This document shows, in pieces, positions 30,095 to 39,790 of a DNA stretch of 64,000 nucleotides; within the stretch, counting starts at the first letter, position 1; each line of letters opens with the position of its first letter. Both the position numbers and the translations under genes were made by a program. A model generated the notes under the pieces. That model saw nothing but the letters and a program-made list of their open reading frames with translations. It was not told the origin of the DNA and did no database searches. Source of the DNA: Desulfocapsa sp. (GTDB lineage: Bacteria; Desulfobacterota; Desulfobulbia; Desulfobulbales; Desulfocapsaceae); NCBI GenBank assembly GCA_030145625.1, contig JAQYVF010000008.1, positions 1 through 64,000 of the forward strand. Direction: 5' to 3'.

Positions 30095-31900
30095 GTGAAT
30101 TATCTCTTTATCGTTCCAAAAGATAACATGTATGGGATGATGACCATTCCTCCCGGAATTGTCTATGTCGCATCTGCGTTAAAAGAGTCCGGTCGTAACG
30201 TGTTTGGCATACATCTGAATTTTGAAGATGATGCTGATGCTGCCATTCGGCAGTCTATGCTTGAACATGATATTGATGTGGTCTGCACTGGTGGACTTTC
30301 CGATCAATATCTTGAAATAAAAAAAATCATAAGAATTATTAGAGAAGTAAAGGCAGACGCTGTCACTGTTGTGGGGGGTGGACTTATTACCAGTGAGCCG
30401 GAAGTCGCTCTTGCAGGTGTAGAGGCGGATATCGGTATTGTCGGTCAGGGGGAAATCAGCATCTGTGAGGTTGCGGATGCCCTTGAAACAAAGAGGGAAC
30501 TGCATGATATTGATGGTCTGGCACTAAATGACTCCGGACAGGTCACTAAGACAGCGCTTCGCTATGATATTAAAGATATCGACTGTATCTGTTTTCCAGA
30601 CTACTCCATTTTCAATTACAAGCAGGTGCCAAATGACCCTGTTTATATCAATGGGAAGCTTAAAAAAAGTCTGAACGTTACCGCCAGTCGTTCCTGTCCA
30701 TACAACTGCACTTTCTGTTATCACCCGAGTGGGTCTCGATATGTCCAGAGAAGCATCAAGAACATCTTTCAGGAAATCGATCTGATGTTGAAAAGCTATG
30801 CTATAGAGCATATCTCTGTCATAGACGAACTCTTTGCCACGAATAAAGAAAGAGTCTTCGAATTCTCTGAAAGAATTAAAAGTTACGGTCTTACTTACGG
30901 TGTTCAGCTCAGGGTAGACAGTATTTCTGAAGAAATTCTTATGTCCCTGAAGGACTCAGGTTGTATAGCGATCAGTTATGGAATTGAAAGTGCTGATAAT
31001 AACATTCTGTCCAGCATGCGAAAACGAATCACCATTAAACAAATTGAAGAGGCCCTGGTCCTGACAAAAAAAGTTGGGATATTCATTCAGGGTAATTTTA
31101 TTTTCGGGGATATAGAGGAGACTGTTGAGTCGGCCAATCGCACATTGCGCTGGTGGATGAACCATTTGGATTATGGTCTGAATCTGTATATGATTCGTGT
31201 TTTTCCTGGAAGTTATCTTTACAAATACGCCTTAGAAAAAGGAATTATTAACGATCGATTGAGCTATCTCGAAAATGGCTGCCCCCCGATAAATGTGTCC
31301 AGGCTCAGTGAATCTGAGATGAAAGCTCTGCGTGATAAAATCATTTATCTGAATTCTGAAATGGTTGGTGCCACCTATGGCATCCAGGTTTCGCGTATAA
31401 CCGATGACGGGGCCTATGACCTAACTGCTGAGTGTATGAACTGTGGTGCTCTGAACAGTTTTAACAATACAAAATTTGAATATAAAAATGTGACCGGGGC
31501 AGATTCGTTCAGCTGTGGGCATTGTTTTCAGAAGATGAGAGTCTCTCCAGCGAATACTGTGTCAAAGGGAACCTATAAAACCATCCTTGATAATGTTCTT
31601 GAACAGCATTTTTTAGCCTTTGCAAAACAAGGAAAGAAGATAGTGATCTGGGGTGTTACGGAAAAATCTACTGCGTTACTCATGAGTTCAAAATCTCTGC
31701 GTGATGCTGTCGTCGCTGTGGTGGATCGGGATTATAAGGTTAAAAACTGGACCTTTTTGAATCGATATAGGATTGAAAGTCCAGACGTGTTGCAGGAGTT
31801 GTCGTTTGACAGCTTAATTATCGGAGCTGCTGGATATGAGAAGCAGATCTCAGATCAGGTGAGTGCCATGGGGTTGAATGTTGATATCCTGGATATTTAA
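30095..31900 (+). CDS. B12-binding-domain radical SAM protein with C-terminal Zn-ribbon and Rossmann-like domain
   Basis: CPYNCTFC motif; N-terminal TGGLSDQYLEIKKIIRIIREVKADAVTVVGGGL; CMNCGA...CGHC; C-terminal KKIVIWGVTEKSTALL. Confidence 0.88.
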   Translation: MNYLFIVPKDNMYGMMTIPPGIVYVASALKESGRNVFGIHLNFEDDADAAIRQSMLEHDIDVVCTGGLSDQYLEIKKIIRIIREVKADAVTVVGGGLITSEPEVALAGVEADIGIVGQGEISICEVADALETKRELHDIDGLALNDSGQVTKTALRYDIKDIDCICFPDYSIFNYKQVPNDPVYINGKLKKSLNVTASRSCPYNCTFCYHPSGSRYVQRSIKNIFQEIDLMLKSYAIEHISVIDELFATNKERVFEFSERIKSYGLTYGVQLRVDSISEEILMSLKDSGCIAISYGIESADNNILSSMRKRITIKQIEEALVLTKKVGIFIQGNFIFGDIEETVESANRTLRWWMNHLDYGLNLYMIRVFPGSYLYKYALEKGIINDRLSYLENGCPPINVSRLSESEMKALRDKIIYLNSEMVGATYGIQVSRITDDGAYDLTAECMNCGALNSFNNTKFEYKNVTGADSFSCGHCFQKMRVSPANTVSKGTYKTILDNVLEQHFLAFAKQGKKIVIWGVTEKSTALLMSSKSLRDAVVAVVDRDYKVKNWTFLNRYRIESPDVLQELSFDSLIIGAAGYEKQISDQVSAMGLNVDILDI

Positions 31901-32033
31901 TATTGCAGCGAGAAAAGCTAAGCTTAGTGGGGTGTTTCATTTTTGAATTCAGTATGTTATGTGGTGTGTGATGGGTGGCTTTCTGAATAGTAGGAACTGG
32001 TTTTAGTGTCTATCATCATTCCTTGAAAATAAT

Positions 32034-33086
32034 ATGCGTGTTCTTAGCCGTGACAATGGAGAAAATGTGGATAACCCATTAGTGAGTATATGCATTCCTA
32101 ATTACAATAATGGGAAATATTTAGATAGTTGTGTCGCGAGTGCATTATCACAAGAGTATAGCAATATAGAAGTGATTTTGGTTGATGACAATTCAACGGA
32201 TAATTCTCTGGAAATCGCTAAAAAATATGAAAGTAATGTTACGATTATTAAAAATATTAATAACTTGGGGCAACCTAAAAATACAAATAAAGTAGTCAAT
32301 CTGGCGAGCGGTGAATTTGTTGTCATTCTGCATAGTGACGACCAGCTCCTTCCAAACTTTTGTACTGCTCTTGTTCCGTTACTTTGCAGGTATCCCAATG
32401 CTGTGATGGCTGTTGGAGAAAGAAAGGAAACAGATGAGTCAGGCATAGCGCACAGTATAACTCCTTTCTATTCTGTAGATTGTGTTATTCCTGGTGAGAA
32501 ACAGGCTAAAGTTTTTTTGATGATGTCATTTCTTCCATGCCAGGTTCTTTTTAGAAAAAATAGATTTGTAGAATCCGGCCAAATCAATGAACGACATATT
32601 GTCAATTTGGATGGATTGTTATGGTTTCAAATGTCTTTGTTAGGAGATGTCATATATATACGAGACGAATTGTCAGTTTATCGCATTCATAAAAATAATA
32701 TTACTTCAGAATATAATAAGAAAATAAACCATATGATGGAATATTATGGAACCATGTCAGAGATGTTTGATATGGCAAAGGGGCGGCCATATTTAGAATT
32801 TTATTTTAAAGACGCTCAAAAAAGAGTGGCTTTATTGACAATAAGATATTGCCATGAAGTAATCAAAAATAAGAATTATGAACTCGCTAAACAGTATATA
32901 GCTTTGGCAAGAGTATTCGATGAGGATATAGTTAATGATAAAATGTACAAATTAATTAAATATTCACTTGAGTCAGAGTTAGATGATCCTGTCAAAGTAT
33001 ATGAAAGTCTTATGGTAAAAACTGACATTAGAAGAATGACAAGTTATGAGCCGCCTGAGGGTTTTGTAGCGTTACAAAGGATGTAA
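32034..33086 (+). CDS. Family 2 glycosyltransferase
   Basis: VSICIPNYNNGKYLDSCVASALSQEYSNIEVILVDDNSTDNS. Confidence 0.93.
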   Translation: MRVLSRDNGENVDNPLVSICIPNYNNGKYLDSCVASALSQEYSNIEVILVDDNSTDNSLEIAKKYESNVTIIKNINNLGQPKNTNKVVNLASGEFVVILHSDDQLLPNFCTALVPLLCRYPNAVMAVGERKETDESGIAHSITPFYSVDCVIPGEKQAKVFLMMSFLPCQVLFRKNRFVESGQINERHIVNLDGLLWFQMSLLGDVIYIRDELSVYRIHKNNITSEYNKKINHMMEYYGTMSEMFDMAKGRPYLEFYFKDAQKRVALLTIRYCHEVIKNKNYELAKQYIALARVFDEDIVNDKMYKLIKYSLESELDDPVKVYESLMVKTDIRRMTSYEPPEGFVALQRM

Positions 33087-33088
33087 GT

Positions 33089-34342
33089 ATGTATTGTAGT
33101 AATAATATTGAATCGTTGATTGATGATCTGTCAAATAAGAAGGTAATTATTTACGGTGCGGGTAAAATTGGGAAGAGAATATATCAAACCTTGAAGAAAG
33201 ATAATATCTCTATCGATAGATTCTGGGATAATAACTATTCTTTGCATACTTCAATAGATGAGGTCCCAGTAGACAAACCAAATCTAGAATTCTTAGAAAA
33301 AGACAATGTTTTTATAATAGTAACAATATATGCCAAGAATGTAACAGAAGAAATAGTTTCTCAATTATCCGCAAGTGGATTCAAAAATATTTTATATGAT
33401 CGGCAGACAATTAATAATTTAATATATGGGGAGTGTGCGAAGGAAGTGCAGAGGCATACACATATATTTGACTTGAATCGATGTCATATTTGTCCTGTCT
33501 CAAAAGATTTAGATGATCGTTGCGATATATATGACAGATTTGTAGAAAAAGAATTGATGGTAAGTAGCAAGAATAGCTCTGGGGTTATTATTCCTTCAAT
33601 GGGAATACTTGTATCTAATAGATGTAATTTAAAATGCATTGGTTGTAATCAGTTACGAGATTTTTATAAGAAATCAGATATTGTTGATATTAAAGCTGTA
33701 GATGTAATTTCTGATGTTATGAAAATAAGTAATGCCGTAGGAAAAATTGAAAAAATCGTAGTTGTCGGTGGTGAAGCTCTTCTTCATAAAGAAATAAATG
33801 TTATAATTGAAAAACTGATATCAATTCCAAATGTTGGTATTCTACAATTTATAACAAATGGAAGTGTTCTGCCAAAGAATGACCTTATCTTTAGTTTGTT
33901 AAGCAATAAAAAAGTGAAAGTAGAAGTAAGTGGTTATGGGGATTTTCTGTCGAGTAATGCCAAGTCAAATGTGGTTAGCGTTCTAAAGAAATTAGAAAAA
34001 TATAGTGTCAACTTTGAGTACGAAAAGACATTGCAATGGTTTGATTTTGGTGATTTTCAAGATAGAAAATATTCTCCAGAAAGACTTAAGCATGTCTATG
34101 ATACTTGTTGTTTTGTGTCTAATGATCTTTTTAACGGAGAATTACATAAGTGTGCTAGGAGTGTGTTTGGTAAGCATTTAGGGAAAGTTGCTGATTTTAA
34201 AAATGATTATGTGGATATTAGAAATTCAAAAGATGAAGAATTGTCTGAGATTATAAATGAATTTATGAAAAATAGAACACCTCAAATTTGTCAGCATTGC
34301 AATGGAACGTCTTCTTTGACAATTTCTGCCGGGAAACAGTAG
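33089..34342 (+). CDS. Radical SAM protein with N-terminal GAG Rossmann-like domain
   Basis: KKVIIYGAGKIGKRIYQTLKKD N-terminus; CNLKCIGC cluster motif; C-terminal CC...C...CQHC cysteines. Confidence 0.85.
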   Translation: MYCSNNIESLIDDLSNKKVIIYGAGKIGKRIYQTLKKDNISIDRFWDNNYSLHTSIDEVPVDKPNLEFLEKDNVFIIVTIYAKNVTEEIVSQLSASGFKNILYDRQTINNLIYGECAKEVQRHTHIFDLNRCHICPVSKDLDDRCDIYDRFVEKELMVSSKNSSGVIIPSMGILVSNRCNLKCIGCNQLRDFYKKSDIVDIKAVDVISDVMKISNAVGKIEKIVVVGGEALLHKEINVIIEKLISIPNVGILQFITNGSVLPKNDLIFSLLSNKKVKVEVSGYGDFLSSNAKSNVVSVLKKLEKYSVNFEYEKTLQWFDFGDFQDRKYSPERLKHVYDTCCFVSNDLFNGELHKCARSVFGKHLGKVADFKNDYVDIRNSKDEELSEIINEFMKNRTPQICQHCNGTSSLTISAGKQ

Positions 34343-34365
34343 GTTTGTTGTAATTGTAATATTAT

Positions 34366-34410
34366 TTCGTTGTTCGTGCTCGTGTTCGTTGTTCGTGTTC
34401 GTTGTTCTTG
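34366..34410 (+). repeat. Low-complexity tandem repeat (TTCGTTGTTCGTG-type units)
   Basis: TTCGTTGTTCGTG-CTCGTG-TTCGTTGTTCGTG-TTCGTTGTTCTTG directly upstream of a glycosyltransferase start. Confidence 0.85.
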
Positions 34411-34432
34411 GTTACTTGGAGATTTTATTTAA

Positions 34433-35482
34433 ATGAACAATTGTAAAAGTGTAGCTATTTGCATATCAAATTTCAACATGGCTAATAGCATTTCTAAAGC
34501 TATTGATAGTGCATTAAATCAATCTTATGAAAATTTGGATGTTATAATTGTTGATAACGCATCTACTGATAGCTCTTGGAATATAATTTCAGGTTATTCT
34601 CAAAAATATAATAATGTGAAAATCTATCGAAATGAAAAACACCTACCGATAGATTTTACTGGTAATAAGCTTCTTGAGTATACGTCAGACTATGGTTATG
34701 TCAATTTTTTATCAGCAGATGATACCTTAGAACATGATTTTGTTAAAGAATGTTTAAGATTGTATGGAAAGTCAAATACATTGTTAGGTTATGTGTCAAC
34801 TAGTAGAAATGATGTCATTGGTGATGATGTTTTTCCACAAAAGGCTTTTTATAAACATAGCGCAATAATAAAGGGGTTGGAGCAATTTGTTATTAATTTA
34901 AAAGGTTATAGCATATCACCAGGTCAAATTTTATTTAATAATTTTGCGCTAAAAAAAGTAAACGGTTTTGATGTAAGGTTTAGAGCGTTTGCTGATATGC
35001 ACATGGTTTTACGGCTTAATTCCTTGTTTGATGTTGGCTATATCAATAAACCATTATTTAATTATACAAAGTCTGGTACCAGTGAGACATCTATGAGGGT
35101 CAGAAAAAAGCTTGCCCCAAATTTCATTTATTCCATTAAAATGGATATAATTGAAAACCACCTTCTTAAAGAATTCGAAAGTAGAACAGAAGAACTAAAA
35201 AAATATGTAAATCAATTTATGGTTAAGTATTGCACGCAATTTATTCCTACTATGATGAGAGATAAAGAGTATAAATTGGCTTTAGAATATCTTTTGGCAG
35301 CTGCTTCTTATGACGCATCATTCTATCGTTCAAAGCTGTTTGATTACTTAGAAAAAAACATAGAATCTCAAAACAATATAGATATGGTCATATTTGATTG
35401 TTTTAAAAAAGAATTTCTTAATGATGCAGTATGCGGAACATCACCGCCGTATGATTTGCCTAATGGTTCCATAGCCATTTAA
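34433..35482 (+). CDS. Family 2 glycosyltransferase
   Basis: VAICISNFNMANSISKAIDSALNQSYENLDVIIVDNASTDSS. Confidence 0.92.
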   Translation: MNNCKSVAICISNFNMANSISKAIDSALNQSYENLDVIIVDNASTDSSWNIISGYSQKYNNVKIYRNEKHLPIDFTGNKLLEYTSDYGYVNFLSADDTLEHDFVKECLRLYGKSNTLLGYVSTSRNDVIGDDVFPQKAFYKHSAIIKGLEQFVINLKGYSISPGQILFNNFALKKVNGFDVRFRAFADMHMVLRLNSLFDVGYINKPLFNYTKSGTSETSMRVRKKLAPNFIYSIKMDIIENHLLKEFESRTEELKKYVNQFMVKYCTQFIPTMMRDKEYKLALEYLLAAASYDASFYRSKLFDYLEKNIESQNNIDMVIFDCFKKEFLNDAVCGTSPPYDLPNGSIAI

Positions 35483-35533
35483 TATTATAAGTTATCCTTT
35501 ATGGATGAGTGAACCAATGGACTGTGGGGAGTT

Positions 35534-37252
35534 TTATGCTTTACACCTTATTGTCTTCAGCTTGAAGGTCTCAGAATGATTCTTCCAGTTTTTGTCTTTG
35601 TTGATAATATCGTTGTATTTGTTAGATAGTTCTTTGATTTTATCTGTACTGTAGTTTAGGAAAGTGTAGATTTGTATTAAAACATAGTATGCAAATGCAT
35701 GTGATGGATATTTTCGTACCATAGATTCAAAATATGGTAGAGCTATTTCATGTCTGTTATTTTTTAAGTTCCAGTTGTTGACAAAATTAGCATCAAGATT
35801 CATGTGATACATTTCATCACTAATTGTGCTCGGATCAATTCCTGGAGCTTTAATAGTTGCATTGGAAATTAGATGTTTGGAAAAGTCATTTTCAACAATG
35901 TAATTATTTTCAATGCATTGGTTGTATAATCTGCTGCCAACTATTGGAACTGCCAGAAAAAAATAAACCCAGTCAAAACCAACATCTTGTATCATCTCGG
36001 CTGTCTCTAGTCTATGTTCTGGTAGCTCCCCTGGTAATCCTAGAACTATAAACGCATGCACACGGATATCTTGATCTCTTAAAAATTGAACAGCTGGCTT
36101 TATGTGCTTGCTTAAGTGGGGTTTTCTTATTAATTTGCTGAGAACAAAGTCTGAACCAGATTCGACTGCTAGATTGACAGCAGAGACCCCTGCATTTTTA
36201 AGAGCAATCGACAATTCGTAATCAATTCCTCTTACCGAAATTCCATTCGGAAATTCTACTCTTATATTTCTTTTTGCTATTTCTTTTAAAACTGCCTTTG
36301 CCCGATCTGTATCGGCTAAAAAATGATCATCTTCAATGAGTAATACATTCATTCCATAATTATCAATCATGGAATCCAGCTCTGAGGTAATTCTTGAGAT
36401 ACTCATCTTTCTTATGATTTTGCCATGGATTGATGTGTTCGAACAGTAGATGCACTTATATGGGCAACCTCTCGATGTGTGAATCGAAAATTCTTTTTTT
36501 AATAAAGAGTTGGCGTATCTTTTATCAACAGATCTGCCATTATACTTTTTTAGGTCAATGAGATCATATTCCAATATCGGAATTTCATCCAAATTTTCGA
36601 TATAAGATGCTTTGAATGTGAACTCTTTCTTTATTTTTTCTCTAGTAATCCAACTATTACTAGTATTGAAAGATGATTGCATGTTTTTCGAATTTAGTAA
36701 GTCAAGCATAGGTATCTCACCTTCAGCCAGACATATTGCATCTACATTTTCGAAATTCTTCAGAATTTCGTGGGGGAGATTGGATGCTAGACCGCCTCCG
36801 ATGATAAACAGTGGTGGATTTATGGTACTTTTAACAACATTCGATAAGTCTTCAATGTATTTGTAGGCATTGTTGAACAATGCGGAAAGGCCAACGATGT
36901 CATAATCCTTTTCTAGAAGTTTGTTCCGTACCGTTTCATATAATGAATTATTGACATTTGGTTTACTGTGAGGACTTTCCTTACCACTTAAATATTCAAA
37001 TGCTTCTAAGTTTAAATCAATTAGGTCGATATCTAATTCTACTAACGAATATTTTCTCAAATAAGAAACGATTGATAGGATTCCATATGGAACCGTAAAT
37101 ACCGGAATAGAATCTAGTCGGTCACTATTTAATGATTGAAAATTAAAGTATGGTGGAATAATAAAAAGTATATTTTTATTATTATGACTGTTGGTGGCTA
37201 GGACGTTTTCTGGGCTATTAAGATGGTTCATACTTACATTTTCCCTGTGCAA
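35534..37252 (-). CDS. B12-binding-domain radical SAM protein
   Basis: CPYKCIYC motif; N-terminal IVGLSALFNNAYKYIEDLSNVVKS...FIIGGGLASNLPHEIL cobalamin-binding-like domain; FIVLGLPGE. Confidence 0.88.
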   Translation of the reverse strand: MHRENVSMNHLNSPENVLATNSHNNKNILFIIPPYFNFQSLNSDRLDSIPVFTVPYGILSIVSYLRKYSLVELDIDLIDLNLEAFEYLSGKESPHSKPNVNNSLYETVRNKLLEKDYDIVGLSALFNNAYKYIEDLSNVVKSTINPPLFIIGGGLASNLPHEILKNFENVDAICLAEGEIPMLDLLNSKNMQSSFNTSNSWITREKIKKEFTFKASYIENLDEIPILEYDLIDLKKYNGRSVDKRYANSLLKKEFSIHTSRGCPYKCIYCSNTSIHGKIIRKMSISRITSELDSMIDNYGMNVLLIEDDHFLADTDRAKAVLKEIAKRNIRVEFPNGISVRGIDYELSIALKNAGVSAVNLAVESGSDFVLSKLIRKPHLSKHIKPAVQFLRDQDIRVHAFIVLGLPGELPEHRLETAEMIQDVGFDWVYFFLAVPIVGSRLYNQCIENNYIVENDFSKHLISNATIKAPGIDPSTISDEMYHMNLDANFVNNWNLKNNRHEIALPYFESMVRKYPSHAFAYYVLIQIYTFLNYSTDKIKELSNKYNDIINKDKNWKNHSETFKLKTIRCKA

Positions 37253-37337
37253 TTTTGCCTTTACTTAGTTGATTACGAAAACCTAAGCCGGATGCCTATT
37301 TTGTATTATTGTTGTTTTCTTATTGTGTGGTCAAAGG

Positions 37338-38525
37338 TTAAACGTTAGTTCTTTCTTTTGGTAGTGCGTAAACGACTAATCCAGTTCCCCACCATCCGTG
37401 TAATCTAAGATAGAAATGATAGTTGGTTACATGGCTCATGAGCCATGTGGCAAGGTCTTTCATGTGATGCTCACCATGGTAGACCGTTGCAGCTATTATC
37501 GGTCGATTTTGTTGTAATTTTGTCAGGCCACCTTTCAGAGCATCGAGTTCCCCTCCTTCCAGGTGAACCTTAATGAAGGTTGGGCAAAACTCTAAGCTGT
37601 CTAAGGTGGTAACTTGTACGTTCATACCACCTTTTCCAAGCTGGCTGGCATAGTTAAGTCCAGAAATAAAAGAGCCTTTATGCTTTTTTCTTCCAATAGC
37701 TATCTCTTTAAATTGTATTTTTTTTCTTGAATAAGAAGGCAGTGATTGGAGGAGGGTTTTTTGAAGCTTGATCATGTTTTCGGGGTCAGCTTCTATTGCC
37801 ATTATTTTCATGAATTTACCTGCAACTCGGTCCAAAAACTGCGGAATAATCTCTCCATGGTGTGCTCCAACATCAAGGAAACATTCACTACCGGTCAGGG
37901 CTTTAGTGACCTCAGGGATAAAGTATCTGGAGGAAGTATCAACTTCGGCTTTATGAAAAGACCATTCTTCACGAAGCATTCTCCATGCTAAAAATTGTAA
38001 ATGACTAGCACGCGAGTGATTATCTTGCCATGCCCCTAAGAGAGAAGCGTGAACTTGTCTGTCTTGTTCAGAAAAACGATGACCAAACCAACCATTGTTT
38101 AATGGATGTTGATCTTTAAATTGGTGAGTTAGGTCATAGAAAGGAATAATTTTTTCCCAACCCTGCTTTTGCAGGGGGCGAACTACATTATTCCAGGAGA
38201 AAGTTGATATGCAAATGGCTAGTATTGCATTTTTTTTATCCATAGGAGGCACTTCCTCTGGATTGAGGATCTGTACGTCCTTCCAGAATTCTTGTTGTCT
38301 AGCTGTGTCGGCATTGCGATCAACTATGTAGAGAAAGGTCTGACCTACTTTTTGTAGATAGTCGCAGGCCAATTTTCCTAGCTTGCCGGCACCGTAAAGA
38401 ATCAGGGGGCCGTTAAGCTGAGGATAGCTTTCACAGGGGGGAGGAGAACAAATTTTTTCCAATAGGACCAAAGACTCGTCAGAGTTGGGTGCCGAGGGGA
38501 AAATTATTTCATCGTAGAGAGCCAT
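37338..38525 (-). CDS. FkbM-family methyltransferase with N-terminal GAG Rossmann-like domain
   Basis: LILYGAGKLGKLACDYLQKVG; CFLDVGAHHGEIIPQFL...AIEADPENMIKL...VTTLDSLEFCPTFIKVHLEGGELDALKG. Confidence 0.85.
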   Translation of the reverse strand: MALYDEIIFPSAPNSDESLVLLEKICSPPPCESYPQLNGPLILYGAGKLGKLACDYLQKVGQTFLYIVDRNADTARQQEFWKDVQILNPEEVPPMDKKNAILAICISTFSWNNVVRPLQKQGWEKIIPFYDLTHQFKDQHPLNNGWFGHRFSEQDRQVHASLLGAWQDNHSRASHLQFLAWRMLREEWSFHKAEVDTSSRYFIPEVTKALTGSECFLDVGAHHGEIIPQFLDRVAGKFMKIMAIEADPENMIKLQKTLLQSLPSYSRKKIQFKEIAIGRKKHKGSFISGLNYASQLGKGGMNVQVTTLDSLEFCPTFIKVHLEGGELDALKGGLTKLQQNRPIIAATVYHGEHHMKDLATWLMSHVTNYHFYLRLHGWWGTGLVVYALPKERTNV

Positions 38526-39790
38526 TGACTCCAGATCCTGAGCTGTTGGTTGTTCTTAAAGTAATTGCAAAAATGGTAAACTGAACCTTTTTTTTGCTCA
38601 ACAAGACCATGAAACGAATAGGGGGGGATTTCCGATCTGTTGGATTGTGTAGAAAAAAAAGACGTTTCTCTTTGTTGCATCAGAAACCATTGTGATGGGT
38701 CGGTCCCCAGTTTTTCTTGAAAGGGTATGATGCTTTTTTCATTTTGGATAATTATATGATATTGCTCTAGCATGTCTGTTTTGAGTCGATCAAGACTGAA
38801 TCGACTTCTCACTTTCTTAGTGGCTTGCTCTGATAACGTCAGTCGTTCTAAAGGATTTTCATGAAGCCATCTTATGACCTCGCCAAATTCCTGAGGGGTT
38901 TTGACGATGAGGCCTGTTTTATGATTCGTGATAAGGTTTGATTCCACCGGGTTGTTTAAAACAACGGGAACTACACCCATGGCCATGGCTTCGAGCAGAG
39001 CATTCTCTGTCGTACCGTAATGTTGAGGATTGAGGATGTAGGGAATGACATTGATATTCTTAAGCTCGGTGACAATGTCAGGGCAATAACCCCGAAATTC
39101 TAACATTCCTTTACATCCTGCCTGTCGGCACTGAGATTCCAAAATGTCTCTGTTGGTCTCGTCTCCAATCATACGAACTTGAAAATCAGGCAGGGTAACA
39201 CTGGCCAGAAAATTGACATAGTCTGGATGAAGCTTCGAGAAGTTGAGGCTGCCAAGGTAACCGGCCCTCAGAGGGTCTTCAATGCTGCGAACAGGTAAGG
39301 GGAGTTCATTGATGCCTCCGGCACTATGGATAACTCCCAGTTTATTCCTATCGTCAGGGGGAAGACTTTGAACCTCCTCAGTTTCCAATGAACACGGTGA
39401 GGTGAACAGACATCTGTGGGCAATTTTTATCAGTGCTGTTGGAATGGTAGGTGTGTGAAGGCCTGAAACATGGCACCAGAGGAGTAGTCGGATGGCGGGT
39501 AGCGGCGGAGTGCCGCACAGGGCAGCCATAACGGCAGGGTGCCCCCACCATTCAACCTGGACGATATCTGCATTTTCGGCAAGGTTTCTTAGCTGGCGCT
39601 GAGATGGCGCAAGGATAACCTCTGTTCCTGATTGTTTAATCTGATTAACGAACTGAAATTTTTCGGGTCTCTCCAGGCAAACAATCGAATGAGAAATACC
39701 TGAACTGTCTTGCGTCAGGCCGCTTAAGGCTTTGCCAATACCGCCACCCAGGTGAGCAGTTATATGAAGCACTCGAATGTTTTTAATCAT
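38504..39790 (-). CDS. Group 1 (GT4-like) glycosyltransferase
   Basis: HITAHLGGGIGKAL; YGTTENALLEAMAMGVVPVVLNNPVESNLI. Confidence 0.85.
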   Translation of the reverse strand: MIKNIRVLHITAHLGGGIGKALSGLTQDSSGISHSIVCLERPEKFQFVNQIKQSGTEVILAPSQRQLRNLAENADIVQVEWWGHPAVMAALCGTPPLPAIRLLLWCHVSGLHTPTIPTALIKIAHRCLFTSPCSLETEEVQSLPPDDRNKLGVIHSAGGINELPLPVRSIEDPLRAGYLGSLNFSKLHPDYVNFLASVTLPDFQVRMIGDETNRDILESQCRQAGCKGMLEFRGYCPDIVTELKNINVIPYILNPQHYGTTENALLEAMAMGVVPVVLNNPVESNLITNHKTGLIVKTPQEFGEVIRWLHENPLERLTLSEQATKKVRSRFSLDRLKTDMLEQYHIIIQNEKSIIPFQEKLGTDPSQWFLMQQRETSFFSTQSNRSEIPPYSFHGLVEQKKGSVYHFCNYFKNNQQLRIWSQWLSTMK

